Shown in pieces: positions 30,918 through 40,107 of a stretch of 64,000 nucleotides of DNA. Under the pieces are notes generated by a model. It had not been told where the DNA came from. It saw only the letters and a list, made by a program, of their open reading frames with translations, and did no database searches. The DNA lies in assembly GCF_000718985.1 (NCBI RefSeq), contig NZ_JODL01000002.1:186001-250000 (forward strand), written 5' to 3'. The stretch is from Streptomyces megasporus. Its GTDB lineage: Bacteria; Actinomycetota; Actinomycetes; Streptomycetales; Streptomycetaceae. Position 1 is the first letter of the stretch. Every line of letters starts with the position of its first letter. Made by a program: the position numbers and the translations under genes.

Positions 30918-32165
30918 GTGAGCCAGTTGTTGTCGTCAGAGTCCAGCATCCGGACCACCGCTGAGACGCCCTTGCCCGGCGTCCTGCCAGCGGCCCTCCG
31001 TACCGAGCTCATCGCCTTCCGCCGGGACCTCCACATGCACCCCGAGCTGGGGCACCAGGAGTTCCGGACCACCGCCGCCCTCAAGGCGCGGTTGGAGAAG
31101 GCCGGGCTGCGCCCGCGCGTACTCCCGGGCGGCACGGGGCTGACCTGCGACATCCACCCCGGCAACGCGGTCGCGGGGGACGGCGTCCGCCCGATGCTGG
31201 CCCTGCGCGCCGACATCGACGCGCTCCCCATCCCGGACACCAAGACGGTGCCCTACCGCTCCACCGTCCCGGACCGGGCCCACGCCTGCGGCCACGACGT
31301 GCACACCACGACCGTGCTCGGCGCCGGCCTCGTCCTGGCCGACCTGGCCCGCCGGAACCTGCTGCCCCACTCGGTGCGGCTGCTGTTCCAGCCCGCCGAG
31401 GAGGTGCTGCCGGGCGGCGCCACCGACGCCATCGAGGCCGGGGTGCTGGAGGGCGTGGGACGGATCGTCGCCGTGCACTGCGACCCCAAGGTCGAGGCCG
31501 GCCGGATCGGTCTGCGCGCCGGCCCCATCACCTCCGCCTGCGACCGCCTGGAGGTCGCCCTCGACGGCCCCGGCGGCCACACCGCGCGCCCCCACCTCAC
31601 CACCGACCTGGTCACCGCGGCGGCCAAGCTCGCCACCGAGGTCCCGGCGCTGCTCTCCCGCCGCGTCGACACCCGGGCCGGGCTCGCCCTGACCTGGGGA
31701 CGGCTGGAGGTGGGCCACGCCCCCAACGTCATCCCGCAGCACGCCGAGCTGTCCGGCACCCTCCGCTGTCTGGACCTGCAGGCCTGGCGGGTCGCGCCCG
31801 ACCTGGTGCACGCCGCGATCGACGAGGTCGCCACGCTCCACCGGGCCAAGTTCGAGATCAACTACATCCGGGGCGTCCCCCCGGTCGTCAACGAGCGGAG
31901 CACCGCCGAGCTGCTGCGCGACGCCATGGTCGCGCGGTGCGGCGCGGAGTCGGTCGAGGACACCGAGCAGAGCCTGGGCGGCGAGGACTTCTCCTGGTAC
32001 CTGGAGCACGTCCCCGGCGCGATGGCCCGCCTCGGGGTGCGCCCACCGGGCGACCGCACCCCGCGCGACCTCCACCAGGGCGACTTCGACGTCGACGAGA
32101 GCGCGATCACCGCGGGCGTCGAGCTGTTCACCGCCGCGGCCCTGCTGGACGCGGAACGCGAGTGA
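30918..32165 (+). CDS. M20-family amidohydrolase (hippurate/N-acyl amino acid hydrolase type)
   Basis: A zinc-dependent amidohydrolase of 415 aa, cytoplasmic. Characteristic motifs: FRRDLHMHPELGHQE, LRADIDALPI, HACGHDVHT (metal ligands), LLFQPAEEVLPGGA and PGGHTARPH in the dimerisation/lid domain. The C-terminal SLGGEDFSWYLEHVPGAMARLG holds the conserved Gly-Glu-Asp-Phe. The GTG start at 30918 lies 7 nt after TACCCT, suggesting a leaderless mRNA; only a weak AAGG precedes it. The substrate is unknown. Confidence 0.9.
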   Translation: MSQLLSSESSIRTTAETPLPGVLPAALRTELIAFRRDLHMHPELGHQEFRTTAALKARLEKAGLRPRVLPGGTGLTCDIHPGNAVAGDGVRPMLALRADIDALPIPDTKTVPYRSTVPDRAHACGHDVHTTTVLGAGLVLADLARRNLLPHSVRLLFQPAEEVLPGGATDAIEAGVLEGVGRIVAVHCDPKVEAGRIGLRAGPITSACDRLEVALDGPGGHTARPHLTTDLVTAAAKLATEVPALLSRRVDTRAGLALTWGRLEVGHAPNVIPQHAELSGTLRCLDLQAWRVAPDLVHAAIDEVATLHRAKFEINYIRGVPPVVNERSTAELLRDAMVARCGAESVEDTEQSLGGEDFSWYLEHVPGAMARLGVRPPGDRTPRDLHQGDFDVDESAITAGVELFTAAALLDAERE

Positions 32166-32169
32166 CCCC

Positions 32170-32217
32170 TGGGCGGCCGGTGGGCCGGTCCGCACGGACC
32201 GGCCCACCGGCCGCCCA
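32170..32217. terminator. Very strong bidirectional terminator
   Basis: Perfect 22-bp GC-rich stem (32170-32191 with 32196-32217) and a GCAC loop, between the convergent M20 and L31 genes. Confidence 0.85.
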
Positions 32218-32277
32218 CGGTGTCCGACGCCGGGCGGCGCGCGCGTCCTTTCGTCCGCTTCCCGTCCGCCGGCTCCG

Positions 32278-32532
32278 TCAGCGCCCCTCGCGCCGGCCGT
32301 AGCGCCGCTCGAACCGCTCGACGCGGCCGGCGGTGTCCACCAGGCGGGCCTTGCCGGTGTAGAAGGGGTGGCTGGCGGAGGAGATCTCGACGTCGACGAC
32401 GGGGTAGGTGTTGCCGTCCTCCCACTCGATGGTCCTGTCGCTGGTCATCGTGGACCGGGTGAGGAAGGCGAAGCCGGCGGCCCGATCACGGAAGACGACG
32501 GGCCGGTACGGCGGGTGGATTCCGGGCTTCAC
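32278..32532 (-). CDS. rpmE2: 50S ribosomal protein L31 type B
   Basis: The 84-aa zinc-free paralogue of L31: [16 protein letters not shown], then FAFLTRSTM and [19 protein letters not shown]. The Cys-x-x-Cys zinc ribbon of the primary L31 is absent. The GTG start at 32532 has GAGGAG 6 nt upstream. In actinobacteria such paralogues are usually under Zur control; I found no Zur-like palindrome in the 100 nt upstream. Confidence 0.93.
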   Translation of the reverse strand: MKPGIHPPYRPVVFRDRAAGFAFLTRSTMTSDRTIEWEDGNTYPVVDVEISSASHPFYTGKARLVDTAGRVERFERRYGRREGR

Positions 32533-32940
32533 GGCGGTCTCCTCTCCGGCACTGCCTGTCTGGCACTGGCCGTATATCCGATACTTCCGCTTCATCCCCC
32601 TCAAGGGAAGTGCCGGCGCTCCCCGTCCGCCCGGCGTTTCCCGGTGGCCTCCGGCGTTCCCCGGTGACACATGTCACCCCGTCAAGCGGTCCGGAGGCCG
32701 TCCGACGAGGTGGCGGGCGGGGTGACGGGTGGGGTGACGGACGGGGACGGAAGGGCGAGCGCGCAGGTGGCGGGCCGCTCGTCGGAGCCCTGGCGGCAGG
32801 GTGTAAAAGAGTGGGGACGCACCGTGTCGACACCGAACTGATAACAGCTTTTCAAGATGTCTTTTCCTGACATCTACGCGCGTTACGATGCGGCGGAAGC
32901 CAGCGCCAACGGAGGCGCTTCGAGCGAAGGGAAGTCCCTC
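32533..32940. other. Intergenic region upstream of bmp lipoprotein
   Basis: About 400 nt. It holds the divergent promoters of rpmE2 and bmp and an imperfect copy of the nucleoside operator (32874-32885). A frame open from ATG 32857 is probably not translated from there. Confidence 0.5.
32874..32885. promoter_or_regulatory. Nucleoside-regulon operator, imperfect copy, bmp promoter
   Basis: CTACGCGCGTTA, 10 of 12 matches to CTACGCGCGTAG, overlapping the -10-like TACGAT at 32884-32889. If this is the promoter, translation must start downstream of it, which supports the TTG start at 32941. Confidence 0.55.
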
Positions 32941-34002
32941 TTGCGCCGGGTAAGCAAGCTCGTCGCCGCGGTCGGCACCGCCGCGGCCCTCGCCCTCAGC
33001 GCCACCGCGTGTGGCAGCACGTCCACGGAATCCTCCTCTTCTTCCTCGGGCTCCTCGAAGGAGGGCAAGGGCATAGCCCTCGCCTACGACGTCGGCGGCC
33101 GTGGCGACCAGTCGTTCAACGACGCCGCCTACGCCGGCTTCGAGAAGGCCCGGAAGGACTTCGGTATCGGCGGCGAGGACGTCGAGCCCTCCGACGGCGA
33201 GTCGGACGCCGACAAGGTCCAGCGCCTCACCGACCTGGCCCGGCAGGGCTACAACCCGGTGATCGGGGTGGGCTTCGCCTACGCGCCGGCGGTCAAGGAG
33301 GCCGCCGAGAAGTTCCCCAAGACCACCTTCGGCCTGATCGACGACGAGACGGTCAAGGGCGAGAACATCGCCAACCTGGTCTTCAGTGAGGAGCAGGGCT
33401 CCTACCTGGCGGGCGTGGCGGCGGCCAAGGCCACCAAGAGCAAGGTCGTGGGCTTCGTCGGCGGTGTCGAGGTCCCGCTGATCAAGAAGTTCGAGGCGGG
33501 CTTCGTCCAAGGCGTCAAGGACACCGACCCCTCCGTCAAGGTCAGGACCCAGTACCTGACCCAGCCGCCGGACATGGGTGGCTTCTCCAAGCCCGACCTG
33601 GGCAAGGAGGCCGCGCGCGGCCAGCTCGACTCGGACGCCGACGTGCTCTACCACGCCGCCGGTCTCGCCGGCCAGGGCGTCATCGAGGCGGTCGCGGCCA
33701 AGGACAAGTGGGTCATCGGCGTCGACTCCGACCAGTACAAGCAGAAGACGCTGGACAAGTACAAGGACAGCATCCTGACCTCCATGACCAAGGACGTCTC
33801 CGGCGCGGTCTACAACCTGGTCAAGTCGGTCCACGAGGGCGAGCCGAAGACGGGCGTGGTCCGCTTCGACCTGAAGACCGACGGCGTGGGCCTGTCCGAC
33901 TCCAACCCGGCCTTCGCCGAGATGACCGAGATCCAGGACGCCGTGAAGAAGGCTCGCGAGGGCATCGTGAACGGCGACATCAAGGTCAAGACCACTCCCT
34001 GA
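32941..34002 (+). CDS. Nucleoside-binding lipoprotein, BMP family
   Basis: Substrate-binding lipoprotein of a BmpA/PnrA-type nucleoside ABC importer, 353 aa. The start is placed at TTG 32941 because AAGGGAAG lies 6 nt upstream; it gives a normal lipoprotein signal (RRVSKLVAAVG to LSATACGS). The ATG at 32857 would put the signal at residue 29 and lies upstream of the likely promoter. Family features: IALAYDVGGRGDQSFNDAAY, NPVIGVGFAYAPAV, VGFVGGVEVPLIKKFEAGF, VDVLYHAAG-type DADVLYHAAGLAG and VIGVDSDQY. It precedes the ATPase-permease operon but has its own terminator. Confidence 0.92.
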   Translation: MRRVSKLVAAVGTAAALALSATACGSTSTESSSSSSGSSKEGKGIALAYDVGGRGDQSFNDAAYAGFEKARKDFGIGGEDVEPSDGESDADKVQRLTDLARQGYNPVIGVGFAYAPAVKEAAEKFPKTTFGLIDDETVKGENIANLVFSEEQGSYLAGVAAAKATKSKVVGFVGGVEVPLIKKFEAGFVQGVKDTDPSVKVRTQYLTQPPDMGGFSKPDLGKEAARGQLDSDADVLYHAAGLAGQGVIEAVAAKDKWVIGVDSDQYKQKTLDKYKDSILTSMTKDVSGAVYNLVKSVHEGEPKTGVVRFDLKTDGVGLSDSNPAFAEMTEIQDAVKKAREGIVNGDIKVKTTP

Positions 34003-34052
34003 CCCGGTTCTTCGGATCCCATCCGATCCGGCGGGATCGACGCGGCCCGGAC

Positions 34053-34094
34053 CTTCCGCGGGACGCCCCTCTTCCCCTGGGCGTCCCACGGAAG
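34053..34094 (+). terminator. Terminator after bmp lipoprotein gene
   Basis: A 16-bp stem with one mismatch (34053-34068 with 34079-34094). It would reduce read-through so that the abundant lipoprotein is made separately from the membrane components. Confidence 0.7.
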
Positions 34095-34178
34095 GCCGGC
34101 CGCCCGATCGACCCCAGGGCCCGGCGGCGAGGACCTCACAAGGGTCCCGCCGCCCGGGCCCGCCTTGCAGAGCGGGCT

Positions 34179-34190
34179 CTACGCGCGTAG
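34179..34190. promoter_or_regulatory. Nucleoside-regulon operator, perfect copy, ABC operon promoter
   Basis: CTACGCGCGTAG, a perfect 12-bp palindrome. A TAGCGT -10-like hexamer lies at 34207-34212, so the palindrome covers the -35 position. The motif recurs upstream of add and deoC. Confidence 0.75.
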
Positions 34191-34317
34191 TGAACCGCTG
34201 ACGCGATAGCGTCGCCTTCGCCCCCACGGCCCGGCGGCACCGAACGGCCCGCCCCGGCCGTCCCGCACCGCCGGAACCCTCCTACGAGCCACTCCTTAGC
34301 CCCGAGGAGAGTGCACC

Positions 34318-35895
34318 ATCAACGCGTCCAGCCCTCCCGCCGTCGAACTGGCCGGGATCACCAAACGCTTTCCCGGTGTCGTGGCCAACCACGACATCCA
34401 CCTGTCCGTCCGCAAGGGCACCGTCCACGCCATCGTCGGCGAGAACGGTGCGGGCAAATCGACCCTGATGAAGATCCTCTACGGCATGCAGAAGCCGGAC
34501 GAGGGCACCATCACCGTCGACGGACAGGAGGTGAGCTTCTCCGATCCCGGCGACGCCATCGACCGGGGCATCGGCATGGTCCACCAGCACTTCATGCTGG
34601 CGGACAACCTCACCGTCCTGGAGAACACCGTCCTCGGCAGCGAGAAGCTGTACGGGATCGGCGCACGGGCCCGCACCAGGATCAAGGAGATATCCGACGC
34701 CTACGGCCTCGGCATCCGCCCCGACGCCCGTGTGGAGGACCTCGGCGTCGCCGACCGCCAGCGCGTGGAGATCCTCAAGGTCCTCTACCGCGGCGCCCGC
34801 ACCCTCATCCTCGACGAGCCGACCGCCGTGCTCGTTCCGCAGGAGGTGGACGCGCTCTTCGACAACCTCCGCGAGCTGAAGGCCGAGGGCCTGACCGTCA
34901 TCTTCATCTCCCACAAGCTGGGAGAGGTCCTCTCGGTCGCCGACGACATCACCGTCATACGCCGCGGCACCACCGTCGCCTCCGTGAACCCGGCCGACGT
35001 CACCGCCAAGCAGCTCGCCGAGCTGATGGTCGGCGCCGAACTGCCCTCGCCGGAGACCCGCGAGTCCACCGTCACCGACACCCCGATGCTGGAGGTGAAG
35101 GGGCTCACCCTCACCGAGAACGACCCGGTGGACGGCGCCCGCACCGTCCTGGACGACATCACCTTCACCATCCGCAAGGGCGAGGTGCTGGGCCTGGCCG
35201 GCGTCGAGGGCAACGGGCAGACCGAGCTGATCGACGCCCTGATCGGCACCCGCCGCCCCGACGGCGGCACCGTCACCCTGGGCGGCGAGGACATCACCGC
35301 CTGGCCCACCCGCAAGCGCCGCGAGGGCGGCGTCGGCTACATCCCCGAGGACCGCCACCGGCACGGGCTGCTGCTGGAGGCCCCCCTGTGGGAGAACCGC
35401 ATCCTCGGCCACGTCACCGAGGCCCCCAACAGCAAGGGCGTCTGGCTCGACATCAAGTCCGCGCGGAGCGACACCGAGCGGATCGTCACCGAGTACGACG
35501 TCCGCACCCCCGGCATCGACGTCACCGCGGGCTCCCTCTCCGGCGGCAACCAGCAGAAGCTGATCGTGGGCCGCGAGATGAGCCACAACCCCAGGTTCCT
35601 GATCGCCGCCCACCCCACCCGTGGCGTCGACGTCGGCGCGCAGGCCCAGATCTGGGACCAGATCCGCGCCGCCCGCCGGGAGGGCCTGGCCGTCCTGCTG
35701 ATCTCCGCGGACCTGGACGAGCTGATCGGCCTGTCCGACACCCTGCGCGTGATGTACCGCGGCCGACTGGTCGCCGACGCCGACCCCGCCACGATCACCC
35801 CTGAAGCCCTGGGATCCGCCATGACCGGCGCGGCCTCCGGCCACCTCGAGGACGAGGAGCCCGGTCCGGCGCGGGACGGGGGAGAGGACCGATGA
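34318..35895 (+). CDS. Nucleoside ABC importer ATPase (two ABC domains), apparent ATC start
   Basis: A RbsA/NupB-like duplicated ATPase, about 525 aa. Domain one has VELAGITKRFPGVVANHD, GENGAGKST and LILDEPTAV. Domain two has EVLGLAGVEGNGQTEL (degenerate Walker A), LSGGNQQK and AAHPTRGVD. In this frame a stop (TAG) lies at 34297 and no ATG, GTG or TTG occurs until GTG 34381, which would delete the first beta strand. The codon ATC at 34318 stands 6 nt after GAGGAGAG, so ATC is the likely initiator. The GTG at 34311 is in another frame. It overlaps the next gene by 4 nt. Confidence 0.88.
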   Translation: MNASSPPAVELAGITKRFPGVVANHDIHLSVRKGTVHAIVGENGAGKSTLMKILYGMQKPDEGTITVDGQEVSFSDPGDAIDRGIGMVHQHFMLADNLTVLENTVLGSEKLYGIGARARTRIKEISDAYGLGIRPDARVEDLGVADRQRVEILKVLYRGARTLILDEPTAVLVPQEVDALFDNLRELKAEGLTVIFISHKLGEVLSVADDITVIRRGTTVASVNPADVTAKQLAELMVGAELPSPETRESTVTDTPMLEVKGLTLTENDPVDGARTVLDDITFTIRKGEVLGLAGVEGNGQTELIDALIGTRRPDGGTVTLGGEDITAWPTRKRREGGVGYIPEDRHRHGLLLEAPLWENRILGHVTEAPNSKGVWLDIKSARSDTERIVTEYDVRTPGIDVTAGSLSGGNQQKLIVGREMSHNPRFLIAAHPTRGVDVGAQAQIWDQIRAARREGLAVLLISADLDELIGLSDTLRVMYRGRLVADADPATITPEALGSAMTGAASGHLEDEEPGPARDGGEDR

Positions 35896-37019
35896 AGAAG
35901 TTCGACAAAGACCGGCTGATCCTGGCCCTCGGCGGACCGGCGCTCGCCATCGTCGTCGCCGTGGCGCTGACCTCGGTGGTGCTGATCGCCTCCGGCCGCA
36001 GCCCCGTCGAGCCGTACGCGCTGATGGCCGAGTACGCGGCGCACTCGGACATCCAGGTGCTCATCGTCAACCAGGCGGCCACGTACTACCTGGCCGCGCT
36101 GGCGGTGGCCATCGGCTTCCGGATGAACCTGTTCAACATCGGGGTCGACGGCCAGTACCGGCTCGCCGCGATGGTCGCCGCGCTGGTCGGCGCCTCGGTC
36201 ACCCTCCCCGGCCCGCTGCACATCCTGCTCATCCTCGTCGTCGCGATGCTGGTGGGCGCCTTCTGGGCGGGCATCGCGGGCATCCTCAAGACCACCCGCG
36301 GAGTGAGCGAGGTCGTCTCGACGATCATGCTCAACTCCATCGCCACCAGCGTGGTCGCCTACCTGATCCTGCCCGCCCAGTTCGGCGAGCAGCGCGGCAA
36401 CAACCTCACCACCGGCGAGATCCCGGAGTCGGGCTGGTTCCCCGGCATCGAACTCGGCGCCGCCGGTGAGATCTACGGCTTCGTCGTGGTCGCCGCGCTC
36501 TGCGGCGTCCTGTACTGGCTGGTCCTGAACCGGACCCGGTTCGGCTTCGACCTGCGCGCCACCGGCGCCGGTGAGAGCGCCGCGATCGCCAGCGGTGTCG
36601 ACGCCAAGCGGATGGTCCTCACCAGCATGCTGATCTCCGGCGCCGTCGCGGGCCTGGCCGGCATGCCCATCCTGCTCGGCGACGCCCACACCTACAGCCT
36701 CGACTTCCCGGCCGGCCTCGGCTTCACGGGCATCACCATCGCCCTCCTCGGCCGCAACCACCCGGTCGGCATCGCCCTCGGCGCCCTGCTCATCGCCTTC
36801 CTGGACAAGGCGTCGGCGACGCTCGACTACAACGGCTACGAGAAGGAGATCGCCATGATCATGCAGGGGATGATCGTGATGGCGGTCGTCATCAGCTACG
36901 AGGCCGTGCGCCGCTACGGCCTGCGTCGCCAGCAGCAGAAGGTCGGCGAGGAGCTCGCCGCCGCTGCCGCGGCGACGGACGGCACCGGTCCGGAGAACCG
37001 CAAGGAGGTGTCGGCGTGA
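35892..37019 (+). CDS. Nucleoside ABC transporter permease 1
   Basis: A 375-aa inner-membrane permease of the BPD_transp_2 family (NupC/YufP-like), with about nine hydrophobic segments. Typical sequences are FRMNLFNIGVDGQYRLAAM, VSEVVSTIMLNSIA and GESAAIASGVDAKRMV, the coupling loop. It starts with ATG inside the ATPase stop (ATGA) and overlaps permease 2 (GTGA), so the whole transporter is translationally coupled. Confidence 0.93.
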   Translation: MKKFDKDRLILALGGPALAIVVAVALTSVVLIASGRSPVEPYALMAEYAAHSDIQVLIVNQAATYYLAALAVAIGFRMNLFNIGVDGQYRLAAMVAALVGASVTLPGPLHILLILVVAMLVGAFWAGIAGILKTTRGVSEVVSTIMLNSIATSVVAYLILPAQFGEQRGNNLTTGEIPESGWFPGIELGAAGEIYGFVVVAALCGVLYWLVLNRTRFGFDLRATGAGESAAIASGVDAKRMVLTSMLISGAVAGLAGMPILLGDAHTYSLDFPAGLGFTGITIALLGRNHPVGIALGALLIAFLDKASATLDYNGYEKEIAMIMQGMIVMAVVISYEAVRRYGLRRQQQKVGEELAAAAAATDGTGPENRKEVSA

Positions 37020-38278
37020 GCACCACCCTCACCAAGCCGGCCGCGCAGCAGTCCAAGCCGACCGCACGCCGCCGCCTCACCCTCGCCGAGTGGATGCTGG
37101 TCGTCGCGGGCATCCTGCTGCTGGTCTCCGCCGTGCGGCTGATCACCGGCGCCCACGGCATCACCTCCGTCGGACAGACCTCCACCGCCCTGCGGCTGGC
37201 CGTCCCGATCGGACTCGCGGCCCTGGGCGGCCTGTGGGCCGAACGGGCCGGTGTGATCAACATCGGCCTGGAGGGCATGCTGATCCTGGGCACCTGGTTC
37301 GGCGCCTGGGCCGGTGTCCAGTGGGGCCCCTGGACGGGCGTGGTCGTGGGCATCCTCGGCGGCGCGCTGGGCGGCCTGCTGCACGCCATCGCCACCGTCA
37401 CCTTCGGCGTCAACCACATCGTCTCCGGTGTGGCCATCAACATCCTCGCCGTCGGCGCCACCCGCTACCTGTCCAGCTTCACCTTCGCCGAGATGGAGGG
37501 CGGCACCAGCAAGCAGTCCCCGCCGATCGAGTCCATCACCCAGATCACCGTCCCCGGACTCTCCGACGCGATGAGGGACCTCAACGCCCAGCACTGGTTC
37601 CTCGTCTCCGACGTCGCCGGACTCGTCGGCGGCCTGGTGACCAACCTCTCCCTGCTGACGATCGTGGCCGTCGCCATGGTTCCGCTCAGCCGGTGGGTGC
37701 TGTGGAACACCGCGTTCGGCCTGCGGCTGCGCTCCTGCGGCGAGAACCCGCTGGCCGCGGAGACCCTGGGCGTCAACGTCTACAAGTACAAGTACATCGC
37801 CGTGATGATCTCGGGCGGCTTCGCCGGCCTGGGCGGCGTCTTCCTCGCCGAGGTCGCCACCAACATCTACCTGGAGGGCCAGACCGGCGGTCGCGGCTAC
37901 ATCGGCCTCGCCGCGATGATCTTCGGCAACTGGATGCCCGGCGGCCTGGCCCTGGGCGCCGGACTCTTCGGCTACACCGACAGCCTCAACCTGCGCGGCG
38001 GCGGCCAGAACGTCCACGCCCTGCTCCTGCTGCTGGCGATCCTGCTGGTCCTGGCCACCGCCTGGGCGATCTACCGGAGGAAGTTCCTCACCGCGGCGGT
38101 CGCGGCGGTCAGCGGCCTGGTGCTGTTCGTGTGGTACCTGTCGGTGGACGAGGTGCCCAGCCAGTTCGTCACCGCGGCCCCCTACGTCGCCACGCTGCTG
38201 GTGCTGGCGATGTCCGCGCAGCGACTGCGGGCGCCGAAGGCCGTCGGCAAGTCCTACCGGAAGGGCGAGGGCACGTGA
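37016..38278 (+). CDS. Nucleoside ABC transporter permease 2
   Basis: A 420-aa partner permease (NupQ/YufQ-like). It contains RAGVINIGLEGMLILGTWFG, FGVNHIVSGVAINILA, and the coupling loop CGENPLAAETLGVNVYKYKY. The C-terminal 100 residues add further hydrophobic segments. GTG start overlaps permease 1; its stop overlaps the cytidine deaminase start (GTGA). Confidence 0.93.
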   Translation: MSTTLTKPAAQQSKPTARRRLTLAEWMLVVAGILLLVSAVRLITGAHGITSVGQTSTALRLAVPIGLAALGGLWAERAGVINIGLEGMLILGTWFGAWAGVQWGPWTGVVVGILGGALGGLLHAIATVTFGVNHIVSGVAINILAVGATRYLSSFTFAEMEGGTSKQSPPIESITQITVPGLSDAMRDLNAQHWFLVSDVAGLVGGLVTNLSLLTIVAVAMVPLSRWVLWNTAFGLRLRSCGENPLAAETLGVNVYKYKYIAVMISGGFAGLGGVFLAEVATNIYLEGQTGGRGYIGLAAMIFGNWMPGGLALGAGLFGYTDSLNLRGGGQNVHALLLLLAILLVLATAWAIYRRKFLTAAVAAVSGLVLFVWYLSVDEVPSQFVTAAPYVATLLVLAMSAQRLRAPKAVGKSYRKGEGT

Positions 38279-38688
38279 GCGAGCCCCGTACGGCAGCCGC
38301 CGTCGACTGGACGGCGCTGCGGGCGAAGGCCCGGGAGATGATGTCCCGGGCCTACGTCCCCTACTCGAAGTACCCTGTCGGCGCCGCCGCGCTGGTGGAC
38401 GACGGCCGGGTGGTCGGCGGATGCAACGTGGAGAACGCCTCCTACGGCGTCGGGCTGTGCGCCGAGTGCGGCCTGGTCTCGGAGCTGTTCGCCACCGGCG
38501 GAGGCCGGCTCACGGCCTTCACCTGCTGCGACGGCAAGGGCCGGGTGCTGATGCCGTGCGGTCGCTGCCGCCAACTGCTCTGGGAGCACGGCGGCCCGGA
38601 CCTGGCCGTCGACACCGCCTCCGGCATCCGCCCCCTGTCCGACATCCTCCCCGACGCCTTCGGCCCCGACGACCTCGCGGACCGCTGA
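38275..38688 (+). CDS. cdd: Cytidine deaminase
   Basis: Deaminates cytidine and deoxycytidine to uridine and deoxyuridine, 137 aa, cytoplasmic. The zinc site is clear: CAECGLVSEL (ligand Cys and catalytic Glu) and PCGRCRQLL. YVPYSKYPVGAA and NVENASYG are the substrate signatures. Its GTG overlaps the permease stop, so salvage is made together with uptake. Confidence 0.95.
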   Translation: MSEPRTAAAVDWTALRAKAREMMSRAYVPYSKYPVGAAALVDDGRVVGGCNVENASYGVGLCAECGLVSELFATGGGRLTAFTCCDGKGRVLMPCGRCRQLLWEHGGPDLAVDTASGIRPLSDILPDAFGPDDLADR

Positions 38689-38740
38689 CCGTCCCCGCCG
38701 TCCCACCCCTCGCAAGCCCCCACAAGGAGCCGCACCTTCC

Positions 38741-40018
38741 ATGGACGCCATCTCCGTCATCCGCACCAAACGCGACCGGGGCCGTCTGAGCGACGCCCAG
38801 ATCGACTGGGTGATCGACGCCTACACCCGAGGCGAGGTCGCCGACGAACAGATGTCGGCCCTGGCCATGGCGATCCTGCTCAACGGCATGGAGCGCGAGG
38901 AGATCGCCCGCTGGACCGCGGCGATGATCGCGAGCGGTGAGCGGATGGACTTCTCCTCCCTGACCCGCCCGACCACCGACAAGCACTCCACGGGCGGCGT
39001 CGGCGACAAGATCACCCTGCCGCTGGCCCCGCTGGTCGCCGCCTGCGGCGCGGCCGTCCCCCAGCTCTCCGGCCGGGGCCTGGGCCACACCGGCGGCACG
39101 CTCGACAAGATGGAGTCCATCCCCGGCTGGCGGGCGCTGCTCTCCAATGAGGAGATGCTCGACGTGCTGGGCGAGGCCGGCTGCGTGATCTGCGCGGCGG
39201 GCGACGGACTGGCGCCGGCCGACAGGAAGCTCTACGCCCTGCGCGACGTCACCGGCACCGTCGAGGCCATCCCGCTGATCGCCTCCTCGATCATGTCGAA
39301 GAAGATCGCGGAGGGGACGGGCGCGCTCGTCCTGGACGTCAAGGTCGGCTCCGGCGCGTTCATGAAGAACCTCGACGACGCCCGCGAACTGGCCGGCACC
39401 ATGGTCGGACTCGGCACCGACCACGGCGTCAGGACCGTCGCCCTGCTCACCGACATGTCCACCCCGCTGGGCCGGACGGCGGGCAACGCCCTGGAGGTCC
39501 GCGAGTCGGTGGAGGTCCTGGCCGGCGGCGGCCCGGCGGACGTCGTGGAACTCACCCTGGCCCTGGCCCGCGAGATGCTCGACGCGGCCGGACTGCCGGA
39601 CGCCGACCCGGCCAAGGCGCTCGCCGACGGTTCGGCGATGGACCACTGGCGCCGCATGATCACCGCCCAGGGCGGCGACCCGGACGCGCCGCTGCCCGTC
39701 GCCCGCGAGCGGCACACCCTCCACGCCGAGACCTCCGGCACCCTCACCAGGCTGGACGCCTACGCGGTGGGCGTGGCCGCCTGGCGGCTGGGCGCGGGCC
39801 GCGCCCGCAAGGAGGACCCGGTGCAGGCCGGGGCCGGAGTGGAACTGCACGCCAAGCCCGGCGACCGGGTGAGCGCGGGCGCCCCGCTGCTGACCCTCCA
39901 CACCGACACCCCCGAGCGCTTCGACTACGCCCTCGAAGCCCTCGCCGGCGACGCCGTCGAGATCACCGACACGGCCTCCTTCGAGCCGGTCCCCCTGATC
40001 CTCGACCGCATCGTCTGA
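38741..40018 (+). CDS. deoA: Thymidine/pyrimidine-nucleoside phosphorylase
   Basis: Splits thymidine and deoxyuridine with phosphate into base and deoxyribose-1-phosphate, 425 aa. The signature TTDKHSTGGVGDKITLPLAP is exact and SGRGLGHTGGTLDK follows. Other conserved parts are YALRDVTGTVEAIPLI and LVLDVKVGSGAFM. AAGGAG precedes the ATG by 11 nt. Last gene of the nucleoside operon, before a strong terminator. It could equally be the broader-specificity pyrimidine-nucleoside enzyme (pdp). Confidence 0.93.
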   Translation: MDAISVIRTKRDRGRLSDAQIDWVIDAYTRGEVADEQMSALAMAILLNGMEREEIARWTAAMIASGERMDFSSLTRPTTDKHSTGGVGDKITLPLAPLVAACGAAVPQLSGRGLGHTGGTLDKMESIPGWRALLSNEEMLDVLGEAGCVICAAGDGLAPADRKLYALRDVTGTVEAIPLIASSIMSKKIAEGTGALVLDVKVGSGAFMKNLDDARELAGTMVGLGTDHGVRTVALLTDMSTPLGRTAGNALEVRESVEVLAGGGPADVVELTLALAREMLDAAGLPDADPAKALADGSAMDHWRRMITAQGGDPDAPLPVARERHTLHAETSGTLTRLDAYAVGVAAWRLGAGRARKEDPVQAGAGVELHAKPGDRVSAGAPLLTLHTDTPERFDYALEALAGDAVEITDTASFEPVPLILDRIV

Positions 40019-40034
40019 CACACCGACCACCCCA

Positions 40035-40078
40035 CGTCGGCGCGCACCCCACCGGGACCCCGGGGGTGCGCGCCGACG
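40035..40078 (+). terminator. Terminator of the nucleoside uptake/salvage operon
   Basis: Perfect 16-bp stem (40035-40050 with 40063-40078), 12-nt loop, immediately after deoA. Confidence 0.85.
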
Positions 40079-40107
40079 CGTTCTCACCCGGAAGGGCCGC
40101 CTCCCGC

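Noticed and set aside
34311..35804. Open frame from GTG 34311 as the start of the ABC ATPase
   Set aside because: It is in the wrong frame and encodes Arg/His/Pro-rich nonsense. The ATPase motifs are in the frame of ATC 34318.
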